Shown: positions 37,005 through 45,620 of the stretch, one piece after another | How positions within the stretch are numbered: the first letter of the stretch is position 1 | Layout of the letters: the number at the start of each line of letters is the position of its first letter | Assembly (NCBI RefSeq): GCF_009495355.1 | Contig: NZ_VZAD01000063.1 | Span: 1 to 64,000 of the forward strand | Direction: 5' to 3' | Source of the DNA: Segatella copri | GTDB taxonomy: Bacteria > Bacteroidota > Bacteroidia > Bacteroidales > Bacteroidaceae | Length of the DNA stretch: 64,000 nt | The notes under the pieces: generated by a model | What the model was told of the DNA's origin: nothing | The model's input: the letters and a program-made list of their open reading frames with translations, nothing else | Databases searched by the model: none | Program-made: the position numbers and the translations under genes

Positions 37005-37098
37005 GGAAGTTGTTATGTGAAAGAACAATAAATCTACCTTTTAGACCACTAAACGTGTATGTTTTTTTACTAAATTTGCCAGCAAAAAGAACTAAAGT

Positions 37099-38001
37099 AT
37101 GGCAAAGTTTGAAAAAATAGACATTTCTGACATCAGACTCATAGCGAATGCAGAGTTTATAGACTATGCAGACAACGACGTGGTTATTATTGATGACCTG
37201 CGCAATTTCTCGAGGTTGCAAGCCATCAAGGTGGATTTCCTTTTGATCATAGTCATCAAGTCGGGGCGTGTGGCCATGCAGGCAGACAAAGAAGAAGCCA
37301 CGGCCTCTTCCAACGACATTATTATTTGCCAGCCCAACACCATTATGAACGATTGCTTGTTTAGTTTTGACTTTAGTGCCAAGGCTGTTTGTCTATCGTC
37401 AAAGATAGCTCGAAGCATGTTGCACATTGGTGATGTGGTGGATATTTCTTTCTATTTGAAGAATAGACCTATCATTCATGTGGGTGAGTCGAATATGAGT
37501 ACATTCGAAAAATATCATGCACTCTTGTCTGAGCAAATAGTAAAAGAAAATTCTAAATATAAGAAGCTGATTGTGGGAAGTTTGGTGAATTCTTTCCTGT
37601 TTTGCTTGCTGAGCATCATAGAACAAAGTTCTCCGGAAAGGGAAACGCTCCATGTCTCAAGGGGCAGTCTGTTGTTCAAGCAATTTATAGAACTGTTGTC
37701 TTCCTTGGAGGTAAAACCAAGAAACGTGGATTTCTATAGCAAGAAACTTTGTATTACCCGAAAATACCTGTCGAATGTCTGTAAGGACAACAGTGGGAAA
37801 ACTGCTTACGAGTGGATCATTGAATATTCGATAGAAGATATCAGCCGTCTTTTGTCTCATTCGGATATGAGTGTAAAGGAAATCGCCAACTATTTGAACT
37901 TTCCAAATCTTTCTTTTTTCGGCAAGTTTGTTAAATCTCATCTGGGTTGCTCACCGACTCAGTTCAGAATGATGAAAGGTAAAAATGCAGCTGAGAAATA
38001 G
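37099..38001 (+). CDS. AraC-family transcriptional regulator
   Basis: A protein of 300 residues. The N-terminal cupin-like sensor half contains LLIIVIKSGRVAMQADKEE. The C-terminal DNA-binding domain (about 200-295) has two helix-turn-helix units, with LCITRKYLSNVCKDNSGKTA and MSVKEIANYLNFPNLSFFGKFVKSHLGCSPTQF. Divergent orientation and the repeat set at 36956-37004 suggest that it controls the exporter operon. The ligand is unknown. Confidence 0.9.
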   Translation: MAKFEKIDISDIRLIANAEFIDYADNDVVIIDDLRNFSRLQAIKVDFLLIIVIKSGRVAMQADKEEATASSNDIIICQPNTIMNDCLFSFDFSAKAVCLSSKIARSMLHIGDVVDISFYLKNRPIIHVGESNMSTFEKYHALLSEQIVKENSKYKKLIVGSLVNSFLFCLLSIIEQSSPERETLHVSRGSLLFKQFIELLSSLEVKPRNVDFYSKKLCITRKYLSNVCKDNSGKTAYEWIIEYSIEDISRLLSHSDMSVKEIANYLNFPNLSFFGKFVKSHLGCSPTQFRMMKGKNAAEK

Positions 38002-38064
38002 TATGTTGGCAGAGAACTCATCGTTTTATTGCGAAGTGTTCTTTGACTGTGTAATGATAAGTAA

Positions 38065-38853
38065 ATGATGATGTATTTTAAAAAAACAACCATAAAGGTA
38101 AGTCCCAGGCACCCTGAGATGAGAGACTTCATTGAGCGCATTCCTGAGGTGTTCGAGCAGGAGGGACAATGTGTTTATATAGGAAGAAATGTGATTAAGG
38201 CATTTTGGATAAAGGTGAATGGTGAGGACAAAGAAGTGATGGTGAAAAGATACAGGCAACCTTACTTTGTCCAAAGAATACACTATACTTTATTCCGCCC
38301 CACGAAGGCGTGTCGTGCATACGAGTATTCCTTTAAGTTGCAGGCTAATGGCTTTGCTACCCCCGAAGGCTATGGATATGTGGAGACAAGGATTATGGGA
38401 CTTCTCAAGTATTGCTACTTTATATCTGACGTTGAACATAGTCCTCTCCTTTCTGAGCAACTGAATGAACTAAAGGATTTCAACAAGGTGATGGCGAGTG
38501 ATTTTGCTCGTTTTGTGAATCGTTTACACCAGAAAGGCATCGTGGATCTTGACTTGAATAGCAGCAATATTTTCTATCAGATCCAGGATGATGGTCATTA
38601 CAGATTCTCTCTTATCGACATCAATCGCATGAGGTCCTACAAAGGATATCCTCCGCTGAAAATATGTGTAGAGAACCTGATGAGTTTTACTGGCAGAATA
38701 GATTTGTTCGAGTTTGTGATACAGCAGTATATGAACGTAAGGGGAATTAATGAGAATGTGATCAGGAAAATCTTGGAAGCCAAGAAGGTACATGACAGAC
38801 GATGGAAACATATTAAAGGCTTTACACATTTATTTAAATGGATAAGAAAATAG
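38065..38853 (+). CDS. Lipopolysaccharide kinase-like protein (WaaP/InaA type)
   Basis: A protein of 262 residues, starting at one of three successive ATG codons. It has a kinase-like fold: VMVKRYRQP provides the ATP-binding Lys region, LHQKGIVDLDLNSSNIFY the catalytic loop (Asp-x-x-x-x-Asn), and FSLIDINRMR the metal-binding Asp. Family members phosphorylate Kdo or heptose in the lipopolysaccharide core at the inner membrane. It follows the AraC gene by 63 bases. A bidirectional terminator at 38904-38947 lies after it. Confidence 0.85.
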   Translation: MMMYFKKTTIKVSPRHPEMRDFIERIPEVFEQEGQCVYIGRNVIKAFWIKVNGEDKEVMVKRYRQPYFVQRIHYTLFRPTKACRAYEYSFKLQANGFATPEGYGYVETRIMGLLKYCYFISDVEHSPLLSEQLNELKDFNKVMASDFARFVNRLHQKGIVDLDLNSSNIFYQIQDDGHYRFSLIDINRMRSYKGYPPLKICVENLMSFTGRIDLFEFVIQQYMNVRGINENVIRKILEAKKVHDRRWKHIKGFTHLFKWIRK

Positions 38854-38903
38854 GCGATAACTTCCATAACTTCTGAACTTGCTAAATTTCAGTATAAAAA
38901 AAT

Positions 38904-38947
38904 TTCACCCATCCTCCAACTCTAAACAGAGAAGAAGGATGGGTGAA
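38904..38947. terminator. Bidirectional terminator
   Basis: TTCACCCATCCT (38904-38915) pairs with AGGATGGGTGAA (38936-38947). T runs follow on the plus strand and A runs precede it, so it can stop both the kinase gene and thrC. Confidence 0.9.
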
Positions 38948-38980
38948 GTTTTTTTATGTGTTTGTGACTGTAGAATCTTC

Positions 38981-40282
38981 TTATTCGTTCATCAGATAGT
39001 TCTTGAATGAAGCGAAGTCCTTTGTCATTTCGATGCTCTGCTTCTTGCCCTTCATGAACTCGGCAAGGCGTGCTGGAATCTCGATGTCGGTGCCGAGGAT
39101 GCTGTCCACCTTCTCCTTGAACTTGGCAGGATGGGCAGTCTCGAGGAACACACCAACCTCGCCTGGCTTCAACTGTTCCTTCAAGGCACGATAACCGCAA
39201 GCTCCATGAGGATCAAGCACATACTTGGTGTCGTTGTAACATTGCTTCATGGTCTCGGCTATCTGCTCGTCCTTGTATGTGGCACCGCTGATGTAGGTTG
39301 TGATGGCCTCGTGGTTGCCCTTGTAGAGGTCGTAGATGCGGGCGAAGTTGGATGGGTCGCCCACGTCCATGGCATTGGCTATTGTGGCCTTGCTGGGCTG
39401 AGGATTGTACTCGCCAGTCTGCAGATAGTTGTAGAAAATATCGTTGGCGTTGTTGGCAGCTATGAAGCGATGGATGGGCAGTCCCATCTCATGACCGAAG
39501 AGTCCGGCTGTGATGTTACCGAAGTTTCCGCTGGGCACGCAGATCACCAACTTGTCTGCCAGTCCCTTCTCCTTCATGCGTGCATAGGCGTTGAAGTAGT
39601 AGAAAGCCTGAGGCAGGAATCGTGCCACATTGATAGAGTTGGCCGAGGTGAGCTTCATGTGCTTGTTGAGTTCCTCGTCCATGAAAGCCGACTTGACAAG
39701 CGCCTGGCAGTCGTCGAACACGCCATCCACCTCGAGGGCTGTGATGTTCTGTCCGAGGGTGGTGAACTGGCTTTCCTGAATCTTGCTTACCTTCCCCTTA
39801 GGATAGAGCACATAGACGTGAATGCCGTCAACACCGAGAAATCCGTTGGCTACAGCCGAACCTGTATCGCCCGAAGTAGCAACGAGCACGTTGACTTCCT
39901 CCTTGCCTTCCTGACGCACGAAGTACTGCAGCAGACGGGCCATGAAGCGCGCGCCTACATCCTTGAAGGCGAGGGTAGGGCCATGGAAAAGCTCCAAAGA
40001 GTAGATGTTTGGCTCTACTTCTACCACAGGGCAGTCGAAAGCCAGTGTGTCGTAGACGATCTTCTTCAAAGACTCAGCATCGACGTCCTCGCCGAAGAAG
40101 GCGTCAGCCACCTTGTAGGCAATCTCCTGGAAGGAGAGTTTCTCAATGTTGTCGAAGAAGTCCTGTGGCAACTTCTTGATGACTTCGGGCATGTAGAGAC
40201 CACGGTCTTCTGCCAGTCCTTTTACTACCGCCTTGTGAAGATCGGCGATGGGTGCTTTCTTATTTGTTGAATAATATTTCAT
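38981..40282 (-). CDS. thrC: Threonine synthase
   Basis: A PLP enzyme of 433 residues that makes threonine from O-phosphohomoserine. The PLP Lys is in ELFHGPTLAFKDVGARFMARLL, and ATSGDTGSAVANGF is the serine/threonine dehydratase-type loop. PSGNFGNITAGL is also typical. Last gene of the thrA/PGM-like/thrC operon, seven bases after the PGM-like gene. Confidence 0.97.
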   Translation of the reverse strand: MKYYSTNKKAPIADLHKAVVKGLAEDRGLYMPEVIKKLPQDFFDNIEKLSFQEIAYKVADAFFGEDVDAESLKKIVYDTLAFDCPVVEVEPNIYSLELFHGPTLAFKDVGARFMARLLQYFVRQEGKEEVNVLVATSGDTGSAVANGFLGVDGIHVYVLYPKGKVSKIQESQFTTLGQNITALEVDGVFDDCQALVKSAFMDEELNKHMKLTSANSINVARFLPQAFYYFNAYARMKEKGLADKLVICVPSGNFGNITAGLFGHEMGLPIHRFIAANNANDIFYNYLQTGEYNPQPSKATIANAMDVGDPSNFARIYDLYKGNHEAITTYISGATYKDEQIAETMKQCYNDTKYVLDPHGACGYRALKEQLKPGEVGVFLETAHPAKFKEKVDSILGTDIEIPARLAEFMKGKKQSIEMTKDFASFKNYLMNE

Positions 40283-40289
40283 TTTGATT

Positions 40290-41609
40290 TTAATTGATTG
40301 CCATAAATGTGTTCATAAATTCCTGCAGTTGCAGCAGTCCGTAGCAGCCTCTCACGCAACTTACCTCGTCGTACTTTTCTACGCTGTCGGGCTCGATGCC
40401 GGGATAGTAGATGATGAACGGTACGGGCTCTTTCACGTGGGTGCGAATCTCTACCGGAGTAGGATGGTCGGGCAGGATAGCGATGCATACTGGCTCGTCC
40501 CAAGTGCTTACCTCGTCGAAGATTGGTTTGATGAGTCGCTGGTCGAGGTTTTCGATGGTTTTGAGCTTCAGTTCCAGGTCGCCGTCGTGGCCAGCCTCGT
40601 CGCTCGCCTCTACGTGCACATAAACGAAGTCGTCGCCGTCTTTCAGCGCCTGGATAGCTGCTGCTGCCTTTCCCTCGTAGTTGGTGTTGGCAAGACCGGT
40701 AGCGCCCTCAACGATGATGTTGCGCAGACCGGCGTAATGGCCGATGCCTCGTATCAGGTCTACTGCAGAAATCACAGAACCCTTCTTGATTTGCGGATAC
40801 ATCTGCGAGAGGGTGAGCATGTGCGGACGATAACCTCCGCCCCAAGGCCAGATGATGTTTGCCATGCGCTCGCCACGCTCCTTGCGCGCTACATTGAACG
40901 GATGGTTCTCCAGAATCTCCTGACTCTTCAGAATCAGCTTGTTCAGAAGGTCGGCTGTCTGCTGGGCACTCATGCGATATTCGTCGCTCAGGATACCGCC
41001 GTTCTCAGCCACATCCTCGGCAGGAGTCTTGTCGCTGTTGCCGGCAAGAAGAGCCTCGTCAACACCTTCCATCGGTTTCACCAGCAGCGGTTTCCACTCT
41101 TCGTTAGGATGATCGTGAGGAGGAGCGCAATCTACATATTTGTTTCCGCCCTTGATGATCAGAAGGTGTCGATACTGGATTCCGGTGATGAATTTCACGA
41201 TGCCGGGATACTGGCTGGCAAGCTTCTCGTTGAGGTACTTGATGAGCACGTCGGCGTCTTCTGTCTCCAGGTTACCGCCGTTGTGTGTCACGATGATTCC
41301 ATTGTTCACGTTGATGATGTTGCAGCGCAGAGCGAAGTCGTTAGGACTCATCTCGTAGCCGATGCTTGCAGCTTCGAGCGGTCCGCGTCCCTCGTAAACC
41401 TCGTTCTGGTCGTATCCCATGATAGAACTGTTGGCAACCTCAGATCCAGGATGAAATCCGTCGGGTACGGTTACCAGTCGTCCAGTCTTTCCTTTCTTTG
41501 CCAGCATGTCCATATAAGGTTTGTTGGCGTATTGCAGGAGAGTCTTGCCTCCCAGTCGTTCTACAGCGTGGTCGGCCATGCCGTCGCCAAGTATGATAAT
41601 ATGCTTCAT
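40290..41609 (-). CDS. Archaeal-type phosphoglycerate-mutase-like protein; probable homoserine kinase
   Basis: A protein of 439 residues from the ATG at 41609. It belongs to the alkaline-phosphatase superfamily, with the N-terminal metal site IIILGDGMAD and Ser in ANSSIMGYD (the position of the nucleophile), and ILPDHPTPV plus EASDEAGHDGD further on. It is annotated as cofactor-independent phosphoglycerate mutase in many genomes. Here it lies between thrA and thrC, and no thrB is present, so it most likely phosphorylates homoserine. That role has been proposed or shown for Bacteroides relatives as I recall; here it is inferred from position. Confidence 0.82.
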   Translation of the reverse strand: MKHIIILGDGMADHAVERLGGKTLLQYANKPYMDMLAKKGKTGRLVTVPDGFHPGSEVANSSIMGYDQNEVYEGRGPLEAASIGYEMSPNDFALRCNIINVNNGIIVTHNGGNLETEDADVLIKYLNEKLASQYPGIVKFITGIQYRHLLIIKGGNKYVDCAPPHDHPNEEWKPLLVKPMEGVDEALLAGNSDKTPAEDVAENGGILSDEYRMSAQQTADLLNKLILKSQEILENHPFNVARKERGERMANIIWPWGGGYRPHMLTLSQMYPQIKKGSVISAVDLIRGIGHYAGLRNIIVEGATGLANTNYEGKAAAAIQALKDGDDFVYVHVEASDEAGHDGDLELKLKTIENLDQRLIKPIFDEVSTWDEPVCIAILPDHPTPVEIRTHVKEPVPFIIYYPGIEPDSVEKYDEVSCVRGCYGLLQLQEFMNTFMAIN

Positions 41610-41641
41610 AATTGTTATCCTTTCTATCTGATAAGACAATA

Positions 41642-44077
41642 TTAAATATTAGCGATACTCATGATGTTGGCAAACACACCTGCCGCTGTTACGCTGGCAC
41701 CAGCGCCATAGCCCTGAATCATCATCGGATATTCCTTGTAGCGCTCGGTGGTGAGCAGTACGATGTTGTTGCTTCCCTCCAGGTTGTAGAATGGGTGCTC
41801 TGGGCCTACAGCCTGCAGGCCAACGCTTGTCTTTCCACCATCGAGGGTGGCAACGAATCGCCATCGTTTGTGCTCCAGGTCGAGAGTTTTGCGCTTGGCC
41901 TCGAAGTCAGCATCCAGCTCTGGCAGTTTCTTCCAGAAGTTGTCTATGCTGCCCTTGAAGTAAGAGTCGGGCACGAAGAGGTGCTTCTCCACATCTTCCT
42001 GTTCCACTCTGTATCCAGCCTCTCGAGAGAGGATGACGAGTTTTCGTATTACGTCCATTCCGCTGAGGTCGATGCGTGGATCGGGCTCGCTGTAGCCTTT
42101 CTCTTTGGCCATGCGTACGGTCTCCGAGAATGGTACTACGCCTGAGATGGCGTTGAAGATGAAGTTGAGCGTACCAGAGAGAACAGCCTCAATCTTAAGG
42201 ATTTTGTCGCCCGAGTTGCGCAGGTCGTTGATGGTTCCGATGATAGGCAGACCAGCACCCACGTTGGTTTCGAATCGGAACACCACGCCACGCTGTATGG
42301 CGGTTTTCTTCAGTCGCTCGTAGTTTTCGTATTCGCTTGAGGCTGCAATCTTGTTGGCTGCGATGATGCTCACGTTGTGTTCGAGCAGACTCTGGTAGAG
42401 GGCAGCCACGTCCTTGCTGGCAGTACAGTCAACGAAGACGCTGTTGAAGATGTTCATGGCGAGTATTGTGTCTCGCAGCACCTCGGGTGTGCTGGGGTCT
42501 GAGTTCTTCAGTTCCTCGCGGTAGTTCTCCAGGTCGAGTCCGTCGCGGTTGAAGATGGCGTTCTTGGATGAAGCGATGCCCACCACGTTGAGCTTCAGTT
42601 TGCTGCGCTCCATCAGGTCGGCATACTGGTTCTTGATCTGTTCTATCAGCTTTCCGCCCACGGTTCCCACTCCACAGATGAAGAGGTTGAGCACCTTGTA
42701 TTCAGAGAGGAAGAAGTTGTCGTGCAGCACGTTGAGTGATTTGCGCAGGAAGTCGCTCTTGACGACAAACGAGATGTTGGTCTCCGATGCGCCCTGTGCA
42801 CAGGCGATGACCGAGATTCCGCTTCGTCCGAGCGTTCCGAAGAGTTTACCGGCAATACCTGCAGCATGCTTCATGTTCTCGCCCACGATGGCGATGGTGG
42901 CAAGTCCGCATTCTGCGTGCATGGGGAACATGGCTCCGTCGGCAATCTCGTTCTTGAATTCCTCGTTGAGCACGCGTACAGCCTCGTTTACGTCCTGCTC
43001 GCGCACACCGATAGAGGTAGAGTTCTCTGACGAAGCCTGCGACACCATGAACACGGAGATACCCTCGTTGGCCAGGGCGGTGAAGATGCGTCGGTTGACA
43101 CCGATGACACCCACCATCGACAGACCTGTAACGGTGATCAAAGCCGTTCCGTTGATAGACGAAATACCCTTGATGGGTTTCTGGTCGCCGTCAATTTTGT
43201 TCTTGATTATGGTGCCTGGGGCATCAGGATTGAAGGTGTTCTTCACCTTGATAGGTATATTTTTTACACAAACTGGGTAGATGGTAGGAGGGTAGATGAC
43301 CTTTGCTCCAAAGTTGCAAAGCTCCATGGCCTCGATGTAACTCAGTTCGTTGATGGTATAAGCTGATTTGATGACACGTGGGTCGGCAGTCATGAATCCG
43401 TCGACGTCGGTCCATATCTCGAGCACCTCAGCATCGAGTGCTGCGGCGATGATGGCAGCTGTGTAGTCGCTTCCGCCTCGTCCCAGGTTGGTGGTGCGCT
43501 CTGTGTGCTTGTCGCGGCTGATGAAGCCAGGCACGAGCGAAATGCGGGGCAGCTCGTCGAAGGTTTCTTTCACCAGTTGGGTGGTCAGTTCGCTGTCGAG
43601 GGTGTGCTTTCCACCGATGCGCTCCGTTTTGATAAACTTGCGCGAGTCGAACCACTTGGCGCCACGTATGAGTGTGGCCACAATTTTCGAGCTGAGCCTT
43701 TCTCCGTAGCTCACGATGGCATCCTGTGTCTTCTCGCTGAGGTCGTGGATGAGGTAGACGCCGAAGTAGATGCTCTTCAACTGTTCGAAGAGCGAGTCAA
43801 CCGAAATGAATAAGTTTTCTCTGTCTTTGGTGTCTGTGATGATTGTGTCGATCATCTTGTGGTGACGGTCTACCATGGCGTCGAACTCTTCTTTCCATTG
43901 TTCGTCGCCTTTGAGGGCAAGCTGTGAGGTTTGCAACAACTTGTCTGTGATTCCTCCGAGGGCGCTCACGACTACTACAACACTCTGTTTCTTGGCCTCA
44001 TTCTCTACGATGCGTTTTAAGCTGAGGATGCTTTTTACGGAACCAACCGATGTTCCGCCGAATTTTAATACTTTCAT
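41642..44077 (-). CDS. thrA: Bifunctional aspartokinase / homoserine dehydrogenase
   Basis: A protein of 811 residues from the ATG at 44077. It begins KVLKFGGTSVGSVKS, with RGGSDYTAAIIAAAL in the kinase half and ACT domains near 310-460. The homoserine dehydrogenase starts near LFICGVGTVGGKLI (NADPH-binding) and contains GTLNFIFN and EPDPRIDLSGMDVIRK. It feeds the threonine and methionine branches. A possible start 23 codons upstream lies before the likely transcription start and is not used. Confidence 0.96.
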   Translation of the reverse strand: MKVLKFGGTSVGSVKSILSLKRIVENEAKKQSVVVVVSALGGITDKLLQTSQLALKGDEQWKEEFDAMVDRHHKMIDTIITDTKDRENLFISVDSLFEQLKSIYFGVYLIHDLSEKTQDAIVSYGERLSSKIVATLIRGAKWFDSRKFIKTERIGGKHTLDSELTTQLVKETFDELPRISLVPGFISRDKHTERTTNLGRGGSDYTAAIIAAALDAEVLEIWTDVDGFMTADPRVIKSAYTINELSYIEAMELCNFGAKVIYPPTIYPVCVKNIPIKVKNTFNPDAPGTIIKNKIDGDQKPIKGISSINGTALITVTGLSMVGVIGVNRRIFTALANEGISVFMVSQASSENSTSIGVREQDVNEAVRVLNEEFKNEIADGAMFPMHAECGLATIAIVGENMKHAAGIAGKLFGTLGRSGISVIACAQGASETNISFVVKSDFLRKSLNVLHDNFFLSEYKVLNLFICGVGTVGGKLIEQIKNQYADLMERSKLKLNVVGIASSKNAIFNRDGLDLENYREELKNSDPSTPEVLRDTILAMNIFNSVFVDCTASKDVAALYQSLLEHNVSIIAANKIAASSEYENYERLKKTAIQRGVVFRFETNVGAGLPIIGTINDLRNSGDKILKIEAVLSGTLNFIFNAISGVVPFSETVRMAKEKGYSEPDPRIDLSGMDVIRKLVILSREAGYRVEQEDVEKHLFVPDSYFKGSIDNFWKKLPELDADFEAKRKTLDLEHKRWRFVATLDGGKTSVGLQAVGPEHPFYNLEGSNNIVLLTTERYKEYPMMIQGYGAGASVTAAGVFANIMSIANI

Positions 44078-44106
44078 TGCTTGTTTATTTTGGTAATGTA
44101 ATGCCA

Positions 44107-44123
44107 CCCCCGAAACGACCGGG
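44107..44123 (-). promoter_or_regulatory. GC-rich hairpin in the thrA leader
   Basis: CCCCG (44107-44111) pairs with CGGGG (44119-44123), a short stem in the 5' untranslated region about 30 bases before the thrA start. No leader peptide rich in Thr or Ile was seen, so attenuation is only a possibility. Confidence 0.4.
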
Positions 44124-44143
44124 GCCGAGACAAAACTTGGTTG

Positions 44144-44151
44144 CAAAAGTA
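44144..44151 (-). promoter_or_regulatory. -7 promoter box for the thr operon
   Basis: TACTTTTG on the minus strand, 66 bases before the thrA ATG, with TTGG about 20 bases upstream. Confidence 0.65.
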
Positions 44152-44266
44152 AACAATTTCTATCAAACTGCCAAGGATTTGCTCAAAAAAGTTACAATTT
44201 GTTTCTGAATCCTTGTTTGCGTGCAGTTTTTTATGGGGTCGTATGTTGAGTTTTGATGGAAGCGAA

Positions 44267-45136
44267 TCAGTTTGGGGTGTTTATGATTTTTCCGATGACG
44301 ATTCCTGCTATTGCCATACCGAAGGAAGCGGTGATGTGGCAGAGCGAGCCGTTGATTTGCGCCTTCGTCGAACACCATTCGTGCTCCACCAACTGCTGGT
44401 CACCGGGAGCGTCGTAGACGGCAGTCTCTGTGCCTCTCTCGCCGCTGAGCAATTTGGCCTTGGGGCAGAGGCAGCCTCCGGTGCCGCAGGCTTTGTTCAC
44501 GCCCAGGTTCTGCATCGGCTTCTCCTCGCTGTATACGCATTGGAACTTGCGGCGGGGGAAGGTCTTGTCCTTCTTGAATTTCTTGCGCAAGGCCCGTGCC
44601 AAGGGGTCGCCCTCTATCTTCCAGAACTCAGCCTTCCTGATCATGAAGGGGTCGCAGCGCAGGGCTGCACCCATGGAGGAGACGAAGGTGATGTGTCGGG
44701 GCAGGGCTGTGGCACGTAGAATGAGGTCGGCCTTGTCCTTGAGCGAGTCGATGGCGTCGATGATGTAGTCGTATTCCTCCATGTGGAACTCGTCGGCTGT
44801 CTTGGCCTCGTAGATTTTCTGATAGGCTGTGATGTTGGCGTTGGGGTTGATTTCGAGAAGGCGTTCGCGTAGTGCGTCGACCTTCACCTGTCCGATGGTG
44901 CGGCTTGTGGCCATGAGCTGTCGGTTGCAGTTGGTCACGCAGACGCGGTCGCTGTCCACGATGGTGATGTGGCGCACTCCGCTTCGCACGAGTCCCTCGG
45001 CGCACCATGATCCCACACCTCCTATTCCGAAGATGAGCACGCGTGCTGCCTGCAGTTTCTCAAGATTGTCTTTTCCCAAGAGCAGTTCTGTGCGTCGTTG
45101 CATTCCTTGCTCCATTCTTGTTATTTTGTCTCCCAT
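44267..45136 (-). CDS. tcdA: tRNA threonylcarbamoyladenosine dehydratase
   Basis: A ThiF/E1-like protein of 289 residues. ATP-binding FGIGGVGSWCAEGLVRSG is followed by IVDSDRVCVTNCNRQL and DYIIDAIDSLKDK. The C-terminal part carries GVNKACGTGGCLCPK, with several cysteines, and ends in a hydrophobic anchor. The enzyme cyclises t6A in ANN-reading tRNAs. A box TACCTTTG lies upstream at 45190-45197. Not linked in function to its neighbours. Confidence 0.92.
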   Translation of the reverse strand: MGDKITRMEQGMQRRTELLLGKDNLEKLQAARVLIFGIGGVGSWCAEGLVRSGVRHITIVDSDRVCVTNCNRQLMATSRTIGQVKVDALRERLLEINPNANITAYQKIYEAKTADEFHMEEYDYIIDAIDSLKDKADLILRATALPRHITFVSSMGAALRCDPFMIRKAEFWKIEGDPLARALRKKFKKDKTFPRRKFQCVYSEEKPMQNLGVNKACGTGGCLCPKAKLLSGERGTETAVYDAPGDQQLVEHEWCSTKAQINGSLCHITASFGMAIAGIVIGKIINTPN

Positions 45137-45189
45137 CTTTTCTTGAAAATATGTAATGTGTTGTGTTTAATGCGTTATTTTTTAATTTG

Positions 45190-45197
45190 CAAAGGTA
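45190..45197 (-). promoter_or_regulatory. -7 promoter box for tcdA
   Basis: TACCTTTG on the minus strand, 53 bases before the tcdA start. Confidence 0.65.
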
Positions 45198-45490
45198 CAA
45201 AATAATCACTCAATTTTTGCAAATGGGGAAGTTAAAGAAATTAAAGATGTTGTCTTTTGTGAAGAGTTAAAGGAGGTAGGGGGAGTTAAGACACTACTCC
45301 TATAAGCAGCACGCTCTGGGACCGTGGTGTGATGTACGACACGAGCAGCATCGGAGCGTGTGCTTCTCGACATCTACGAGCATGGCGAGAGTGCTTACAG
45401 CAACTGATTTTTGTGACATCTGAACCCATCGGCGTTTCGATCGTCAGTAGATATATAGAGAAGGGGCGCATGTTTTCCCCTGTAGAACTC
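45198..45490. other. Divergent tcdA/phosphoesterase spacer, no clear gene
   Basis: About 290 bases of mixed composition. Imperfect complementarity exists between AGCACGCTC and GAGCGTGTGCT (about 45306-45365). On the minus strand a frame at 45286-45510 ends in a tail (SYITPRSQSVLLIGVVS) reminiscent of short Bacteroidales peptides, but I do not call a gene. Confidence 0.4.
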
Positions 45491-45569
45491 CTGTAACGAC
45501 ATTGTAGCATTCTTTATGGCCTAATTAAAATCGCTGTAACCTTATTGACACATGATAGCCGTACTTTTG
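45491..45569 (+). promoter_or_regulatory. PHO-box-like repeats and -7 box for the phosphoesterase
   Basis: CTGTAAC GACA TTGTAGC (45491-45508) and CTGTAAC CTTA TTGACAC (45534-45551) are pairs of 7-base direct repeats with a 4-base gap, the layout of PHO boxes. The second ends 10 bases before TACTTTTG (45562-45569). Control by a PhoB-like regulator is inferred. Confidence 0.5.
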
Positions 45570-45620
45570 CACCCGGAATTTAACAAAGAATATTTTATAG
45601 TCATATTTAAAAAAAAGAAA

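Noticed and set aside
45286-45510. 74-residue minus-strand gene
   Set aside because: It lies over the divergent promoter region with the PHO-box-like repeats; only the tail looks protein-like.
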